Positions 18,704 through 28,001 of a DNA stretch of 64,000 nt are shown here, piece after piece; within the stretch, counting starts at the first letter, position 1, and each line of letters begins with the position of its first letter. The DNA lies in NCBI RefSeq assembly GCF_900188325.1, contig NZ_FZPD01000001.1, forward strand, positions 620,001-684,000, in the 5' to 3' direction. The position numbers and the translations under genes are program-made. This DNA is from Ekhidna lutea. Lineage in GTDB: Bacteria > Bacteroidota > Bacteroidia > Cytophagales > Cyclobacteriaceae. The notes below the pieces were generated by a model. The model was not told the origin of the DNA. It made no database searches and was given only the letters and a program-made list of their open reading frames with translations.

Positions 18704-18711
18704 TACATTTG
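18704..18711 (+). promoter_or_regulatory. Candidate -7 box (TACATTTG) of the LytTR regulator gene
   Basis: A perfect TAnnTTTG match ends only 4 nt before the ATG at 18716, with an imperfect TTTA at 18684-18687 about 16 nt upstream. If used, the transcript would be leaderless or nearly so. Confidence 0.4.
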
Positions 18712-18715
18712 AAGA

Positions 18716-19444
18716 ATGTCCGAGGGAAAAACCAAAGTACTCATTGCCGAAGATGATTTTGTGGTAGCAAAGAACTTGAGTATTACACTTGAGGAGCGAG
18801 GCTATGAAATATTAGGCATCAGCGAATCAGGTGAGGAGCTACTACAATCACTTAGTAAAGAACCGACAGATATCGTGATCATGGATATCAACCTTGCAGG
18901 ACTGATGGATGGAATTGAGGTAACGTCCCTTATCAAGAATAAAACCAACACGCCTGTTCTCTACTTAACTTCTGACAGAGATCAAAAGACACTGGAGCGA
19001 GCCAAACTCACCAATCCGGACGGATATTTGATTAAACCATTTGATGGTGACGAGTTGGTTTCAGCGATAGAAATCGCCTTGCACAGACACCATTTGTCAA
19101 CAGGCAATCAAAAAGAAGATACGGTAGTCAGCGAGTCGCACTTATTCGTCAAGGTGAAGAACAGATTGGAAAAACTTCAGTTTGAAGATGTTCGGTACAT
19201 AGAAGCCAACGACATCTATTCCATCCTGATGACTAAGCAGAGCAACTACATTTTGAGTTACTCACTGAAAACACTGGAAGAAAAGCTTCCCGGCTCCAGA
19301 TTCATGCGTGTGCATCGCTCCTACATAGTGAACGTAGAGCATATTCAGGCGATAGAGGATAATTACATACAAATTGCTGATAAGAGCATTCCTATTGGAA
19401 AAACCTACCGCGAGGACCTCATGAAGCGCCTTTCGATAATATGA
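18716..19444 (+). CDS. LytTR-family response regulator
   Basis: A 242-residue regulator with an N-terminal receiver domain (phospho-acceptor Asp57 in IVIMDINL, acidic pair AEDD at 11-14, Lys in YLIKPFDG) and a C-terminal LytTR DNA-binding domain (about residues 140-240, with VRYIEANDIYS, FMRVHRSYIVNVEHI). It is the likely partner of the divergent 7TM kinase. LytTR proteins bind direct repeats near promoters; the transporter gene starting 190 bp downstream is an obvious candidate target (inference). Confidence 0.95.
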   Translation: MSEGKTKVLIAEDDFVVAKNLSITLEERGYEILGISESGEELLQSLSKEPTDIVIMDINLAGLMDGIEVTSLIKNKTNTPVLYLTSDRDQKTLERAKLTNPDGYLIKPFDGDELVSAIEIALHRHHLSTGNQKEDTVVSESHLFVKVKNRLEKLQFEDVRYIEANDIYSILMTKQSNYILSYSLKTLEEKLPGSRFMRVHRSYIVNVEHIQAIEDNYIQIADKSIPIGKTYREDLMKRLSII

Positions 19445-19492
19445 AATTTTAAATTTCAACACTTTGTCAGAAGTGTATATTGACTTTTATTT

Positions 19493-19521
19493 AAAAATCC
19501 GGTGATTTATTGCGGATTTTT
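19493..19521 (+). terminator. Terminator after the LytTR regulator gene
   Basis: A 9-bp stem (AAAAATCCG / CGGATTTTT) with an 11-nt loop lies 48 bp after the stop codon. The stem is AT-rich and its own arms supply A and T runs, so it could act in both directions. Confidence 0.6.
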
Positions 19522-19631
19522 CCTTCACCACGACAAAGGTTCTGTTCACCTTAAAAAAACCTTCTTTCACCTGAGTTCAGTTGCCAAAGCGCCTGAATAA
19601 GTAAAAATTGGTAGCTGGATTAAGTGAAAAT

Positions 19632-21128
19632 ATGGCTTCAGCAAGTTTTACTGAATATGTTTGGATAGCAGTCATCGCCTACATGGCGCTGATTCTCTTC
19701 TTTGTTATTAGAGGAGCTATTCAGACTAAAAACATCTCAGATTATGCGCTGGGCAATATTGCTTTTTCCCCGATTGCAGTTGGGCTGGCACTTGCGGCTT
19801 CTATGACCAGTGCAGCAACATTCATCATCAATCCGGGATTTATTGCCTACTACGGAATCAGCGGATTTCTTTCCTTCGGATTGGTTTTATCCATATCAGC
19901 ACTGATATCATTGATAGTGATTACCAAAGGATTTCGGAAGGTAGGAACTTCAGTAAAAGCGCTAACCATGGCACAATGGATTGGTAGCAGATATGACAAT
20001 AAGAGCTACTCACTATTTTTTGGTTTCGTATCCTTGCTACTCATCACATTTATTGTGCTGATATGTGTAGGCCTGAGCAAGCTCCTTTCAAAAGCATTGA
20101 ATGTAGAAGAAATCTACATTTTGATTTCTGTTGTGGTATTCGTGTTTGGATACATGATGTTCGGTGGAGCAAACTCCATGGTATACACCAATATGATTCA
20201 GGCTTCTTTGATGATAGTGGTTGCCATCATTTTGCTTACTTCTGGTTACGAACATTTCTCTGATGGCATCTCAGGATTTTTTGCAAAGCTTAAAGCAATT
20301 GACCCTGTTCTTGCAGAGGGTACAAATCCACAAAGTCCATTATTCAGGGACTATTTTGAAATAATTTTTTGCCAGGTTGTGGTTGGGATAGCGATTGTAT
20401 GTCAGCCACATATCATCACTAAATCGCTTCTTTTAAAAAATGATAATCAGGTAAATACGTACCTGATTGCAGGTGTAATTGTTGAATTCCTCTTCTTCCT
20501 CGTGGTTTTTGCAGGTCTTTATGCCCGGCTGGAGTTTCCGAATCTTACAGTAGATGGCAGCCTGCTCAGCCTCGATGGAGTGCTGTCAGCTTATGTTGTG
20601 AAAAAATTTACCACCGGTATAGGAATCATTGTGGTGATGGGACTGATATCAGCGGGTCTTTCTACTTTAGAAGGCTTGATCCAAAGCCTAAGCACAACAA
20701 TCACACAAGATGTAATCCGTCCCATATTTGGTGAGCCAAAAATTCAACCGGTTATTCTGAATCGACTCACAATCATTTTTTTAGCAGCCGTTTCTTTTGC
20801 TTTCAGCTGGCAACAACTAATTTCTCCTGATTTGAGTGTTGGGATTTTTGCGCAGAATGGTGTCTATGCTTATTTCTCTGCTGCTTTTGTGCCCGTTCTT
20901 TTTGGAACTTTCCTGAGGCAAGTACCGGTACATGTGCCATTTGTGAGCTCAGTATCTGCCATCATTATTCATTTTTCAGTGTATTACGGCAGGCTTACGC
21001 CGTACATGCAGGAAGAAGTGAGAAACCCGGCCATCGCTTCCACACTTGCCATTTTAGGTTCGCTCGCCATAGGTCTGATATTGCATACTTACGCTAAGTC
21101 TAAAAAGGAGAAAGTATCAATCGCATGA
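19632..21128 (+). CDS. Sodium:solute symporter (SSS family)
   Basis: A 498-residue inner-membrane transporter with about 13 hydrophobic helices. The N-terminal region (DYALGNIAFSPIAVGLALAA, SMTSAATFIINPGFIAYYG) is the sodium-binding core typical of the SSS family (PanF/PutP-like). The substrate cannot be read from the sequence. The ATG at 19632 is preferred over an in-frame TTG at 19608. Its stop overlaps the hydrolase start by 4 bp, and the TonB receptor follows, so the three genes look like one uptake operon: outer-membrane import, periplasmic hydrolysis and inner-membrane import. Confidence 0.92.
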   Translation: MASASFTEYVWIAVIAYMALILFFVIRGAIQTKNISDYALGNIAFSPIAVGLALAASMTSAATFIINPGFIAYYGISGFLSFGLVLSISALISLIVITKGFRKVGTSVKALTMAQWIGSRYDNKSYSLFFGFVSLLLITFIVLICVGLSKLLSKALNVEEIYILISVVVFVFGYMMFGGANSMVYTNMIQASLMIVVAIILLTSGYEHFSDGISGFFAKLKAIDPVLAEGTNPQSPLFRDYFEIIFCQVVVGIAIVCQPHIITKSLLLKNDNQVNTYLIAGVIVEFLFFLVVFAGLYARLEFPNLTVDGSLLSLDGVLSAYVVKKFTTGIGIIVVMGLISAGLSTLEGLIQSLSTTITQDVIRPIFGEPKIQPVILNRLTIIFLAAVSFAFSWQQLISPDLSVGIFAQNGVYAYFSAAFVPVLFGTFLRQVPVHVPFVSSVSAIIIHFSVYYGRLTPYMQEEVRNPAIASTLAILGSLAIGLILHTYAKSKKEKVSIA

Positions 21129-22057
21129 AAAGCCTGATCACCATATCATTCTTATGTTTAGCGCAATTCTCCATTGCTCAAAATGATGAATTCATGCCTA
21201 CCTATAAATATGACACAAAGAAGGTCGCAATCTTCGATGAAATTGAGATCGCCTACCTGGATGAAGGAGCACAGGATGCACCTGTAATTGTGATGGTGCA
21301 TGGCCTGGGTGGTTATATCAAAAACTGGTACCCAACCATAGAAGGATTAAGTGATGAATATCGATGTATAGCGCTGGATCTACCCGGATATGGTCAGTCT
21401 ACTTTGAGGGCTTTTGATGAAGAAGATTACATGGACTTTTTCGCTCGCACGCTAGATACGTTCGTGAAAAAACTGGAATTAGATAATGTCATTCTGATGG
21501 GCCATTCCATGGGAGGACAAGTGAGTGTAGTTACTGCACTTCAAAACCCGAACTGGCTAGATCAATTGATATTAGCTGCTCCGGCAGGATTTGAAACATT
21601 TACTAATGAAGAAGCTGCCACGCTGAAGCAATTTTCAAGTGCTACAGTTTTGATGAGCCATACTGAAGATCAAATAAGAGCTGCTTATAAGATCAATTTT
21701 GTGAATATGCCGCCTTTAGCTGAGGAAATGATTCAGGACCGGATCAAAGCAAAAGAAGCTCCATGGTTTAATGATTATGCCAAAGTGAGAGAGATGGGAG
21801 TAAAAGGGATGCTATCACATCCTGTTTTTGCGGAGCTGGACCAGATCAAGGTTCCAGCCTATGTACTCTTTGGCGAGAAAGATTTTTTGATACCTAATAG
21901 ATACCTGCATGCAGGAATGACCACCCAGCAAGTAGCTGAGGTGGGAAATAAAATACCTAATGTGAAAATTAAAATGATTGAAGCTGCCGGACACATGTTA
22001 CAAATGGATAATCCGGCGGGCTTCAATCGAGCTGTTAAACAAATGCTAACAAACTAA
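21125..22057 (+). CDS. Exported alpha/beta hydrolase
   Basis: A 310-residue alpha/beta-fold hydrolase with a signal peptide (cleavage near SIAQ/ND), so it acts in the periplasm or outside. The oxyanion HG is in VMVHGLGG; the predicted triad is Ser128 (GHSMGG), Asp253 (GEKDFLIP) and His290 (AAGHML). It probably cuts an ester or amide of the compound taken up by the flanking transporters. It is coupled to the symporter gene by a 4-bp overlap and ends 4 bp before the TonB receptor gene. Confidence 0.9.
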   Translation: MKSLITISFLCLAQFSIAQNDEFMPTYKYDTKKVAIFDEIEIAYLDEGAQDAPVIVMVHGLGGYIKNWYPTIEGLSDEYRCIALDLPGYGQSTLRAFDEEDYMDFFARTLDTFVKKLELDNVILMGHSMGGQVSVVTALQNPNWLDQLILAAPAGFETFTNEEAATLKQFSSATVLMSHTEDQIRAAYKINFVNMPPLAEEMIQDRIKAKEAPWFNDYAKVREMGVKGMLSHPVFAELDQIKVPAYVLFGEKDFLIPNRYLHAGMTTQQVAEVGNKIPNVKIKMIEAAGHMLQMDNPAGFNRAVKQMLTN

Positions 22058-22061
22058 AGTT

Positions 22062-24518
22062 ATGAAAAACCTGTACTTAACCCTCGTTTTAACGCTGCTT
22101 TCTGTGGGCATATTTGCTCAGGGAGGAAGCATTACCGGTACTGTCACAGACAGTGAAACCGGCGAAGCACTCATTGGTGCCAATGTGGTGATTAAAGGAA
22201 CTGCAAATGGCGATGTAACAGACCCCAATGGCAAGTTTGAGATCAAAGGATTGGCAAATGGTACATATACCATTGTTGCCAGCTATGTGGGATTTCAGGC
22301 CGTAGATCAATCTGTTTCTGTCAGCGGATCAGCTGTCACTATCGATTTTCAACTGGAAGAAGGAACTGTATTTGGTGAAGAGGTTGTGATTTCCGGAAGT
22401 CGTCAGCCAGAAAAAATTACTGAGACACCTGCTACTATCGAGATTATTTCAAGTAAAGACCTTGAAAACTGGGGTTCATTTAATACTGGTGAACTGCTAT
22501 CACGGTTGAAGGGAGTTGATTATATCCGTTCTGGTGTTGTTGGAACTGGAATTAACGTTCGAGGTTTCAATAGCAACTTCAATGCTAAAAACACACAGGT
22601 AACAGACGGTCGATTCTCCAGTCTGGTAGCAACCGGACTACCGTTTGGCCCGTTGAGCCCACAGATTAAAGAAGACATTGATCGGGTGGAAGTAATATTG
22701 GGACCAAACTCAGCACTGTATGGCCCTAATGCTCATAATGGATTGGTGAATATCATTACTAAAGATCCTAGAGCCTCTGAGGGAACTACGGTAGCACTTG
22801 GTGCAGGGAACCAAAATGTCTTCACAAGTAGATTACGACACGCGCAGATTTTAAATGACAAATTCGCCTTCAAACTCAACTTTGAGTACACCAGGGGTGA
22901 GGAGTTTCAGTTTGCTGACTCTGTGTACATAGACAGAACTGATAATAGTGGAAATGGCGGCCCTGATGGCATCAAAGAAGGTTATGAGGAATATGATTTA
23001 GATAATGAGTTCGAATTTATCAAGGGGGGTTTAGGCCTTTATTATACGCTGAATGATGATTCTGATCTGATCTTTTCATACGATGCAAGTAACAGCACAT
23101 ACCTTTCTCCAACCAATGTGGGGCGAAATGAAATTATCGACTGGAAAATTCAGACATTTCATCTACGGTATGTTTCACCGAGAATTTTTGCACAAGCATA
23201 TTTAAGCTTGAGTGATACCAGAGATACTCATTCCCTGGATGACAGAACCAAGGCATACTGGGCATCACGAGATGGAGGAGCCTCAGAGGCAGAAGCAGCA
23301 GATGCATCACTACAATCAGGAGCTCGTTTTATAGATGATTCCAAAAGATGGAATGGCGAAGTACAGTATAACAATAACTGGGGAGCCTTCAACTTTGTGA
23401 CGGGAGTACAGTTTCAGCGAGATATGGCTAATTCTCATGGCACCTATCTGCTTGATGAAAATGAGGATGATTTTATAACTGTCGATCAAATCGGATGGTA
23501 CGGTCAGGGTCAGTACGCATTTGGAAGCGGATTCAAAGGGACCTTTGCTTTGAGGGCAGATAATCATGATGTGTATGGTTTCAACTTCGTACCTAAGGTG
23601 GGGTTGACCAAAACAGTAGAAAGTGGGACATTCCGTATTACATATGGTCAGGGAGTTGCCGCACCAACAATACTAAACATGTATGGTGATTTGTTTGGAG
23701 GCTTGATCCTTGGAAATGCAGAAGGATTTACTTTGACGGATGGCTCAAAGGTTGAGAAACAAACCATTGAAAAGCTTCAAACCTATGAGATTGGCTATAA
23801 AGGGAATATCGGTTCAAAGAAGCTTTATGCTGATGTAAATGCATATTACAATATTTCAGAAAATTTCCTGAGCCCTGTAACAGTTGTAGGAGTCACAACA
23901 CATAGAGGAGATACTCCAATAGAAGATGTTCAGTCAGCTTATGGTGTTTATGGTGGATTAGTTGCTACCTATATCAACTTTGGTGAGTTCAACACTTATG
24001 GATTTGATATTGGATTAAATTATCTGGTAAATCAAAACATCACTTTGGATTTCAACTATTCATATTTTGATTACCCAATAGATGAGGACAACCTTGAGAA
24101 TGATTTCAATAATGACGGAACTGTAAATAAACTTGACCTGCTTGTAAATGCACCTAAAAACAAAGCAAGCTTCGGGTTCAATTACAACAAGGATAAGATC
24201 TTCGGAAACGTATTTGTTCGATGGGTGGAAGAGTACGATTACTTCTCCAGCTTCCAGATCGCAGCAGCAACTCAGGACCTTACTTATAGAGGCACACCGA
24301 TTGTAGAAAATGCAAGAGGAACAGACTCATACAACTATGGTCCGCTTGCTGGTTTTGTAAACGTTGATTTAGGATTTGGATATAGAATTACGGATACATT
24401 CACTAGTTCAATTGCCGTAACAAACCTTTTTGATAGTGAATACCGCGAGTTCACTGCATCACCATTCATTGGAAGACTATACAGCATAGAATTAAAACTA
24501 GACCTTCCGGGAAAATAA
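22062..24518 (+). CDS. TonB-dependent outer-membrane receptor
   Basis: An 818-residue receptor: signal peptide, a carboxypeptidase-regulatory-like beta domain (about residues 23-100, GSITGTVTDSETGEALIGA), a plug domain (about 110-235, with VNVRGFNS-like GINVRGFNSNF and DRVEVILGPNSALYGPNAHNG), then a 22-stranded barrel ending in a C-terminal aromatic-rich strand. No SusD-like partner is adjacent, so it is not a classic SusCD pair; it resembles small-ligand TonB receptors. The substrate is unknown. It is the third gene of the symporter-hydrolase-receptor operon. Confidence 0.95.
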   Translation: MKNLYLTLVLTLLSVGIFAQGGSITGTVTDSETGEALIGANVVIKGTANGDVTDPNGKFEIKGLANGTYTIVASYVGFQAVDQSVSVSGSAVTIDFQLEEGTVFGEEVVISGSRQPEKITETPATIEIISSKDLENWGSFNTGELLSRLKGVDYIRSGVVGTGINVRGFNSNFNAKNTQVTDGRFSSLVATGLPFGPLSPQIKEDIDRVEVILGPNSALYGPNAHNGLVNIITKDPRASEGTTVALGAGNQNVFTSRLRHAQILNDKFAFKLNFEYTRGEEFQFADSVYIDRTDNSGNGGPDGIKEGYEEYDLDNEFEFIKGGLGLYYTLNDDSDLIFSYDASNSTYLSPTNVGRNEIIDWKIQTFHLRYVSPRIFAQAYLSLSDTRDTHSLDDRTKAYWASRDGGASEAEAADASLQSGARFIDDSKRWNGEVQYNNNWGAFNFVTGVQFQRDMANSHGTYLLDENEDDFITVDQIGWYGQGQYAFGSGFKGTFALRADNHDVYGFNFVPKVGLTKTVESGTFRITYGQGVAAPTILNMYGDLFGGLILGNAEGFTLTDGSKVEKQTIEKLQTYEIGYKGNIGSKKLYADVNAYYNISENFLSPVTVVGVTTHRGDTPIEDVQSAYGVYGGLVATYINFGEFNTYGFDIGLNYLVNQNITLDFNYSYFDYPIDEDNLENDFNNDGTVNKLDLLVNAPKNKASFGFNYNKDKIFGNVFVRWVEEYDYFSSFQIAAATQDLTYRGTPIVENARGTDSYNYGPLAGFVNVDLGFGYRITDTFTSSIAVTNLFDSEYREFTASPFIGRLYSIELKLDLPGK

Positions 24519-24537
24519 GTAGTAGAGTTGTGCAAAA

Positions 24538-24570
24538 TAGAGGCCGGTAGCATCCAGTTATCGGCCTTTA
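24538..24570 (+). terminator. Probable terminator after the TonB receptor gene
   Basis: A stem of about 9 bp (TAGAGGCCG with CGGCCTTTA) has a 15-nt loop, 19 bp after the stop codon. The following T run is short, so efficiency is uncertain. Confidence 0.6.
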
Positions 24571-24616
24571 AAGTAAACCAATGATATCCGACATTTTTTA
24601 AAACTTGGATTTAATA

Positions 24617-24747
24617 ATCCGAGAAATGATTTTTCTTCGGAGCGCAAAACGACCCCAACCCTTAAGGGAGAAGTTAGAAGGTGCCCTTTAGGGAATTCAA
24701 AGGGTGATTTATAGACTAAATCAAATCCAGAAAAATCTTTCTCGGAT
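24617..24747 (+). repeat. Structured intergenic element, copy 1 (terminal inverted repeats)
   Basis: A 131-bp element is bounded by inverted arms: 24617-24636 and 24729-24747 match over 19 bases with a single indel. Inside are two palindromic cores, CCCTTAAGGG (24659-24668) and CCCTTTAGGG (24684-24693), and an inner ACCCTT...AAGGGT pair. The same layout occurs in reverse orientation at 60987-61110. It ends 22 bp before the fabG-like start codon. It has no coding potential. It may be a MITE, a REP-like element or an RNA control element. Confidence 0.8.
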
Positions 24748-24769
24748 ACTAGTAAATTGAAAATAAGAG

Positions 24770-25498
24770 ATGAAAAGACTAGAGAATAGAGTTGCAATCG
24801 TTACAGGTGGATCTAATGGTATTGGAAAATCGACCTGTCAAAAGTTTGCTGCAGAAGGAGCAAAGGTGATTATTTGGGACCTGAATGAAGGGGCAGGTAA
24901 TCAGTTGGCCAACGAAATTGACGGAGAGTTTTACATGGTGAATACCGCAGATTATGAAGCAGTTGGAAAAGCCACAAAAGCGGTCATTGAAAAGCATGGT
25001 AAAATTGACATTCTCATCAACAATGCAGGAATTACAAGAGATGCTACTTTGAAAAAAATGACACCTGACCAATGGCAGCAGGTTATTGATGTGAATCTCA
25101 CAGGTGTTTTCAATTGTGGAAAACACATTCAGGCACACATGACAGAAGCGGGCTATGGGCGAATTGTAAATACGTCATCTGTAGTTGGCATTTATGGCAA
25201 TTTTGGCCAATCCAACTATGTAGCCACAAAGGCTGGAGTTATTGGATTAACGAAGGTGTGGGCCCGAGAGCTTGGCCGAAAAGGAGTAACAGCAAATGCG
25301 GTAGCGCCGGGGTTTATTGCCACAGATATGGTGATGGCCATGCCGGACAATGTCATTGACATGATGAAATCAAAAGTGCCAACCGGAACTTTAGGTAAGC
25401 CGGAAGATATAGCCAATGCGTATTGCTTTTTAGCTTCAGAAGAGGCCGGCTATATCAACGGAGCAACAATTAGTGTGGATGGAGGAATGACAGTATAA
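24770..25498 (+). CDS. FabG-like short-chain dehydrogenase/reductase
   Basis: A 242-residue classical SDR. The cofactor motif TGGSNGIGK is at residues 12-20, NNAG at 84-87, and the catalytic residues Asn109, Ser137, Tyr150 and Lys154 are all present (SNYVATKAG). It ends in the usual FabG C-terminus (YINGATISVDGGMTV). It should reduce a 3-oxoacyl group on ACP or CoA with NADPH. The next gene starts 1 bp after its stop. Its context with a KAS III-like protein and an AMP ligase suggests a dedicated acyl pathway rather than housekeeping fatty acid synthesis (inference). Confidence 0.92.
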   Translation: MKRLENRVAIVTGGSNGIGKSTCQKFAAEGAKVIIWDLNEGAGNQLANEIDGEFYMVNTADYEAVGKATKAVIEKHGKIDILINNAGITRDATLKKMTPDQWQQVIDVNLTGVFNCGKHIQAHMTEAGYGRIVNTSSVVGIYGNFGQSNYVATKAGVIGLTKVWARELGRKGVTANAVAPGFIATDMVMAMPDNVIDMMKSKVPTGTLGKPEDIANAYCFLASEEAGYINGATISVDGGMTV

Positions 25499-25499
25499 T

Positions 25500-26492
25500 A
25501 TGATGAGAAACGCCAGAATCATTTCAACCGGGATGTATGTTCCAAAAAACATTATCCCTAATACCTATTTTGATGAGATTTTAGGAGAAAATGTTTCGGA
25601 ATGGCTGGAAGCCAACGTGCATATTAGAAACCGCCGATGGTGCGATGAGGATGAATCCACAGCCGACCTCTGCATGGAGGCTGCCAAAGTCAATTTGGAA
25701 CGAGCAGGATTGAAACCGGAAGATATCGACTTGCTTATTGTTTGCACAGACACACCTGAATACATTTCTCCCTCAACTGCATCCAAAGTTCAGCACAAAA
25801 TGGGTATGACAAATGCCGGAACTTTTGATCTCAATTCGGCTTGTGCGGGATTTGTCATCGGCCTGGATACGGCTGTCAAGTACATCAAAGCGGACGAGAA
25901 CTACAATAAGGTGATGGTCATCGGGGCATACGCAATGAGCAAGTATCTGGATAAGCTCGACAAGAAAACCTGCAATCTTTTTGCTGACGGAGCTGGTGCT
26001 GTGATACTATCATCTACTGAAGAAACAGGAACTGGCTACCTGGCTAGCGAACTGCGAACCAAAGGAGAATACTGTGACTGGATGGGTATCTATGCTGGAG
26101 GCACTTTTCAACCAATAACTAAGGAGGTTGTTGAAAATAAAGATCACCTCTTAAAATTTATCAAGCGCTTTCCAAGTGAATTGAATCCTGATGTGTGGTC
26201 AGACATGGCTAATGAGCTGGCTAAAAGATCTGCAACAAAAGTGGAAGATGTAGACCAGTTCATGTTTACCCAGATCAATATCAATAGCATTTGGGCAACA
26301 CTTGACAAGCTGGGGCTGGATAGAGATAAGGCACATACGGTGATGCACGAATATGGATACACCGGATCAGCATGTATTCCAATGGCGTTGGATGAAGCTG
26401 TCCAACTCGGGAAAGTAAAGAAAGGAGATTTGATTTACTTTATCGGTTCTGGTGGTGGACTAGCATTTGCCAGTGCTGCATTTAGATTTTAA
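25500..26492 (+). CDS. KAS III-like thiolase-fold protein lacking the usual His and Asn
   Basis: A 330-residue FabH-fold protein. The nucleophile Cys115 is in FDLNSACAGF and the FADGAGAVIL and C-terminal GGG motifs are kept. The usual catalytic His and Asn are replaced: the PHQAN region reads FTQIN (Thr257) and the HGNTSAAS region reads YGYTGSAC (Tyr287). Such changes in the family go with acyl transfer or other chemistry rather than decarboxylative condensation, so FabH activity should not be assumed. It lies between a FabG-like reductase and an AMP ligase in one operon. Confidence 0.88.
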   Translation: MMRNARIISTGMYVPKNIIPNTYFDEILGENVSEWLEANVHIRNRRWCDEDESTADLCMEAAKVNLERAGLKPEDIDLLIVCTDTPEYISPSTASKVQHKMGMTNAGTFDLNSACAGFVIGLDTAVKYIKADENYNKVMVIGAYAMSKYLDKLDKKTCNLFADGAGAVILSSTEETGTGYLASELRTKGEYCDWMGIYAGGTFQPITKEVVENKDHLLKFIKRFPSELNPDVWSDMANELAKRSATKVEDVDQFMFTQININSIWATLDKLGLDRDKAHTVMHEYGYTGSACIPMALDEAVQLGKVKKGDLIYFIGSGGGLAFASAAFRF

Positions 26493-26498
26493 ATATCA

Positions 26499-27998
26499 AT
26501 GAGCTTTCGAAAAGACTGGATAGAGCGATGGGCTGAATATGCTCCCATAAAAGTGGCAGTTTCTGATGCTGAAACCGGCGATAGTCTTACGTATCGTCAG
26601 CTCAACAATCTTTCCAACTTCCTGGCGAAACGATTACAAACTGAAGGTATTCAGCCAGGTGATAGGGTAGCGGTATTGTCTGAGTTTAGATTGGAATACA
26701 TTGTGCTTTTAGGTGCAGCCATGAAGCTGGGGTTTATCATAGTTCCAATAAACTATCGACTGTCGGCACGGGAGGTTTGCTACATGGTCAACAACTGCGA
26801 GCCCAAAATGGTGATCTCGGAAGAAAAGTTTAGCTCATTGATAGATTCGGATGAGTTGGAACATAAGCCATCCATTAGCTGGGACATGCAGGATCTTTTT
26901 TCTGAGCTCTCTAAAGTTTTAGGCGATGAAGAGTTTAATGCTAATGACATTAAGGATGATGATCCACTTTTCATTATTTATACTTCGGGTACCACGGGTT
27001 TTCCAAAAGGAGCGATCTATTCCTATAAAATGGCTTTTTGGAATGCGATAAATACGCAAATAAGACTGGATATAACCTCTCGGGATCATACAGTCATCTG
27101 TATGCCACCTTTTCACACAGGAGGGTGGAACGTATTGCTAATGCCATTCCTACTTCAGGGGGGATCATTCACCCTGCTTAGAAAATTTGATGCGACTACC
27201 GTGCTGAATTTATTAGAAGACGAGGAGGCTACACTATTTATGGGTGTTCCTACTATGCTCAAGATGATGGCGGATGATGAGTCGTTTAGTGAAGTTAGCC
27301 TGGAGTCTGTTCGCTATTTTATCGTGGGTGGAGAGGCAATGCCTTTACCACTGATTGAGTTGTGGGAGTCGAAAGGTGTCCCTATCCGTCAGGGTTTTGG
27401 ACTGACAGAAGCAGGTCCTAATATTTATTCCCTCCATCACGATGATGCCATGCGGAAAATTGGATCTATTGGGACACCTAATTTTTTTGTGGACGTGAAG
27501 CTAATGAAGCAAGATGGTAAGGAAGCGAAAGATGAAGAAGAAGGTGAACTGTGGCTCAATGGCCCGGTGGTGACTCCCGGATATTGGAACAATGACGAGG
27601 CAACTAAAGATGCTTTTACAGATGGATGGTTCCGAACAGGGGATATTCTCGTTCGGGATGAGGAAGGGTATTACTATGTAAAAGATCGAATCAAAAATAT
27701 GTTTATCTCCGGGGGGGAAAATGTGTATCCGGCTGAGGTGGAAAAATTACTTCAGACACATCCATCGATTCAGGAAGTGGCCGTAATTGGGGTTCCCGAT
27801 GACCGATGGGGTGAGGTTGGCAAGGCGATAGTTGTTGGGCGTTCAGCTACATTGACTCAGGACGATATACTTGATTTCTGTGCAGGGAAGCTGGCTAAAT
27901 TCAAGATTCCTAAACATGTGGAGTTGGTAAATGAAATTCCCAAGACTGAAAGTGGGAAGATCGACAGGAAAAAGTTGAAATCATTTGTAAATACATAG
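26499..27998 (+). CDS. AMP-dependent acyl-CoA synthetase/ligase
   Basis: A 499-residue ANL-family ligase that activates a carboxylate with ATP and transfers it to CoA or another thiol. The P-loop-like motif is IYTSGTTGFPKGA (near residues 158-170), the A5 motif is QGFGLTEAGPN, the A7 region is FRTGDILVRDEEGYYYVKDR, and the catalytic lysine is in ESGKIDRKKL near the C-terminus. The length fits medium- or long-chain acyl-CoA or aryl-CoA ligases. It starts 6 bp after the KAS III-like gene. Confidence 0.92.
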   Translation: MSFRKDWIERWAEYAPIKVAVSDAETGDSLTYRQLNNLSNFLAKRLQTEGIQPGDRVAVLSEFRLEYIVLLGAAMKLGFIIVPINYRLSAREVCYMVNNCEPKMVISEEKFSSLIDSDELEHKPSISWDMQDLFSELSKVLGDEEFNANDIKDDDPLFIIYTSGTTGFPKGAIYSYKMAFWNAINTQIRLDITSRDHTVICMPPFHTGGWNVLLMPFLLQGGSFTLLRKFDATTVLNLLEDEEATLFMGVPTMLKMMADDESFSEVSLESVRYFIVGGEAMPLPLIELWESKGVPIRQGFGLTEAGPNIYSLHHDDAMRKIGSIGTPNFFVDVKLMKQDGKEAKDEEEGELWLNGPVVTPGYWNNDEATKDAFTDGWFRTGDILVRDEEGYYYVKDRIKNMFISGGENVYPAEVEKLLQTHPSIQEVAVIGVPDDRWGEVGKAIVVGRSATLTQDDILDFCAGKLAKFKIPKHVELVNEIPKTESGKIDRKKLKSFVNT

Positions 27999-28001
27999 CT
28001 T

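Noticed and set aside
21125-27998. OleABCD-type olefin or beta-lactone cluster (hydrolase, thiolase-fold protein, AMP ligase, reductase)
   Set aside because: The hydrolase is exported, the reductase is a classical short FabG type, and the KAS-like protein lacks the His and Asn kept in OleA. Similarity is only in gene types.
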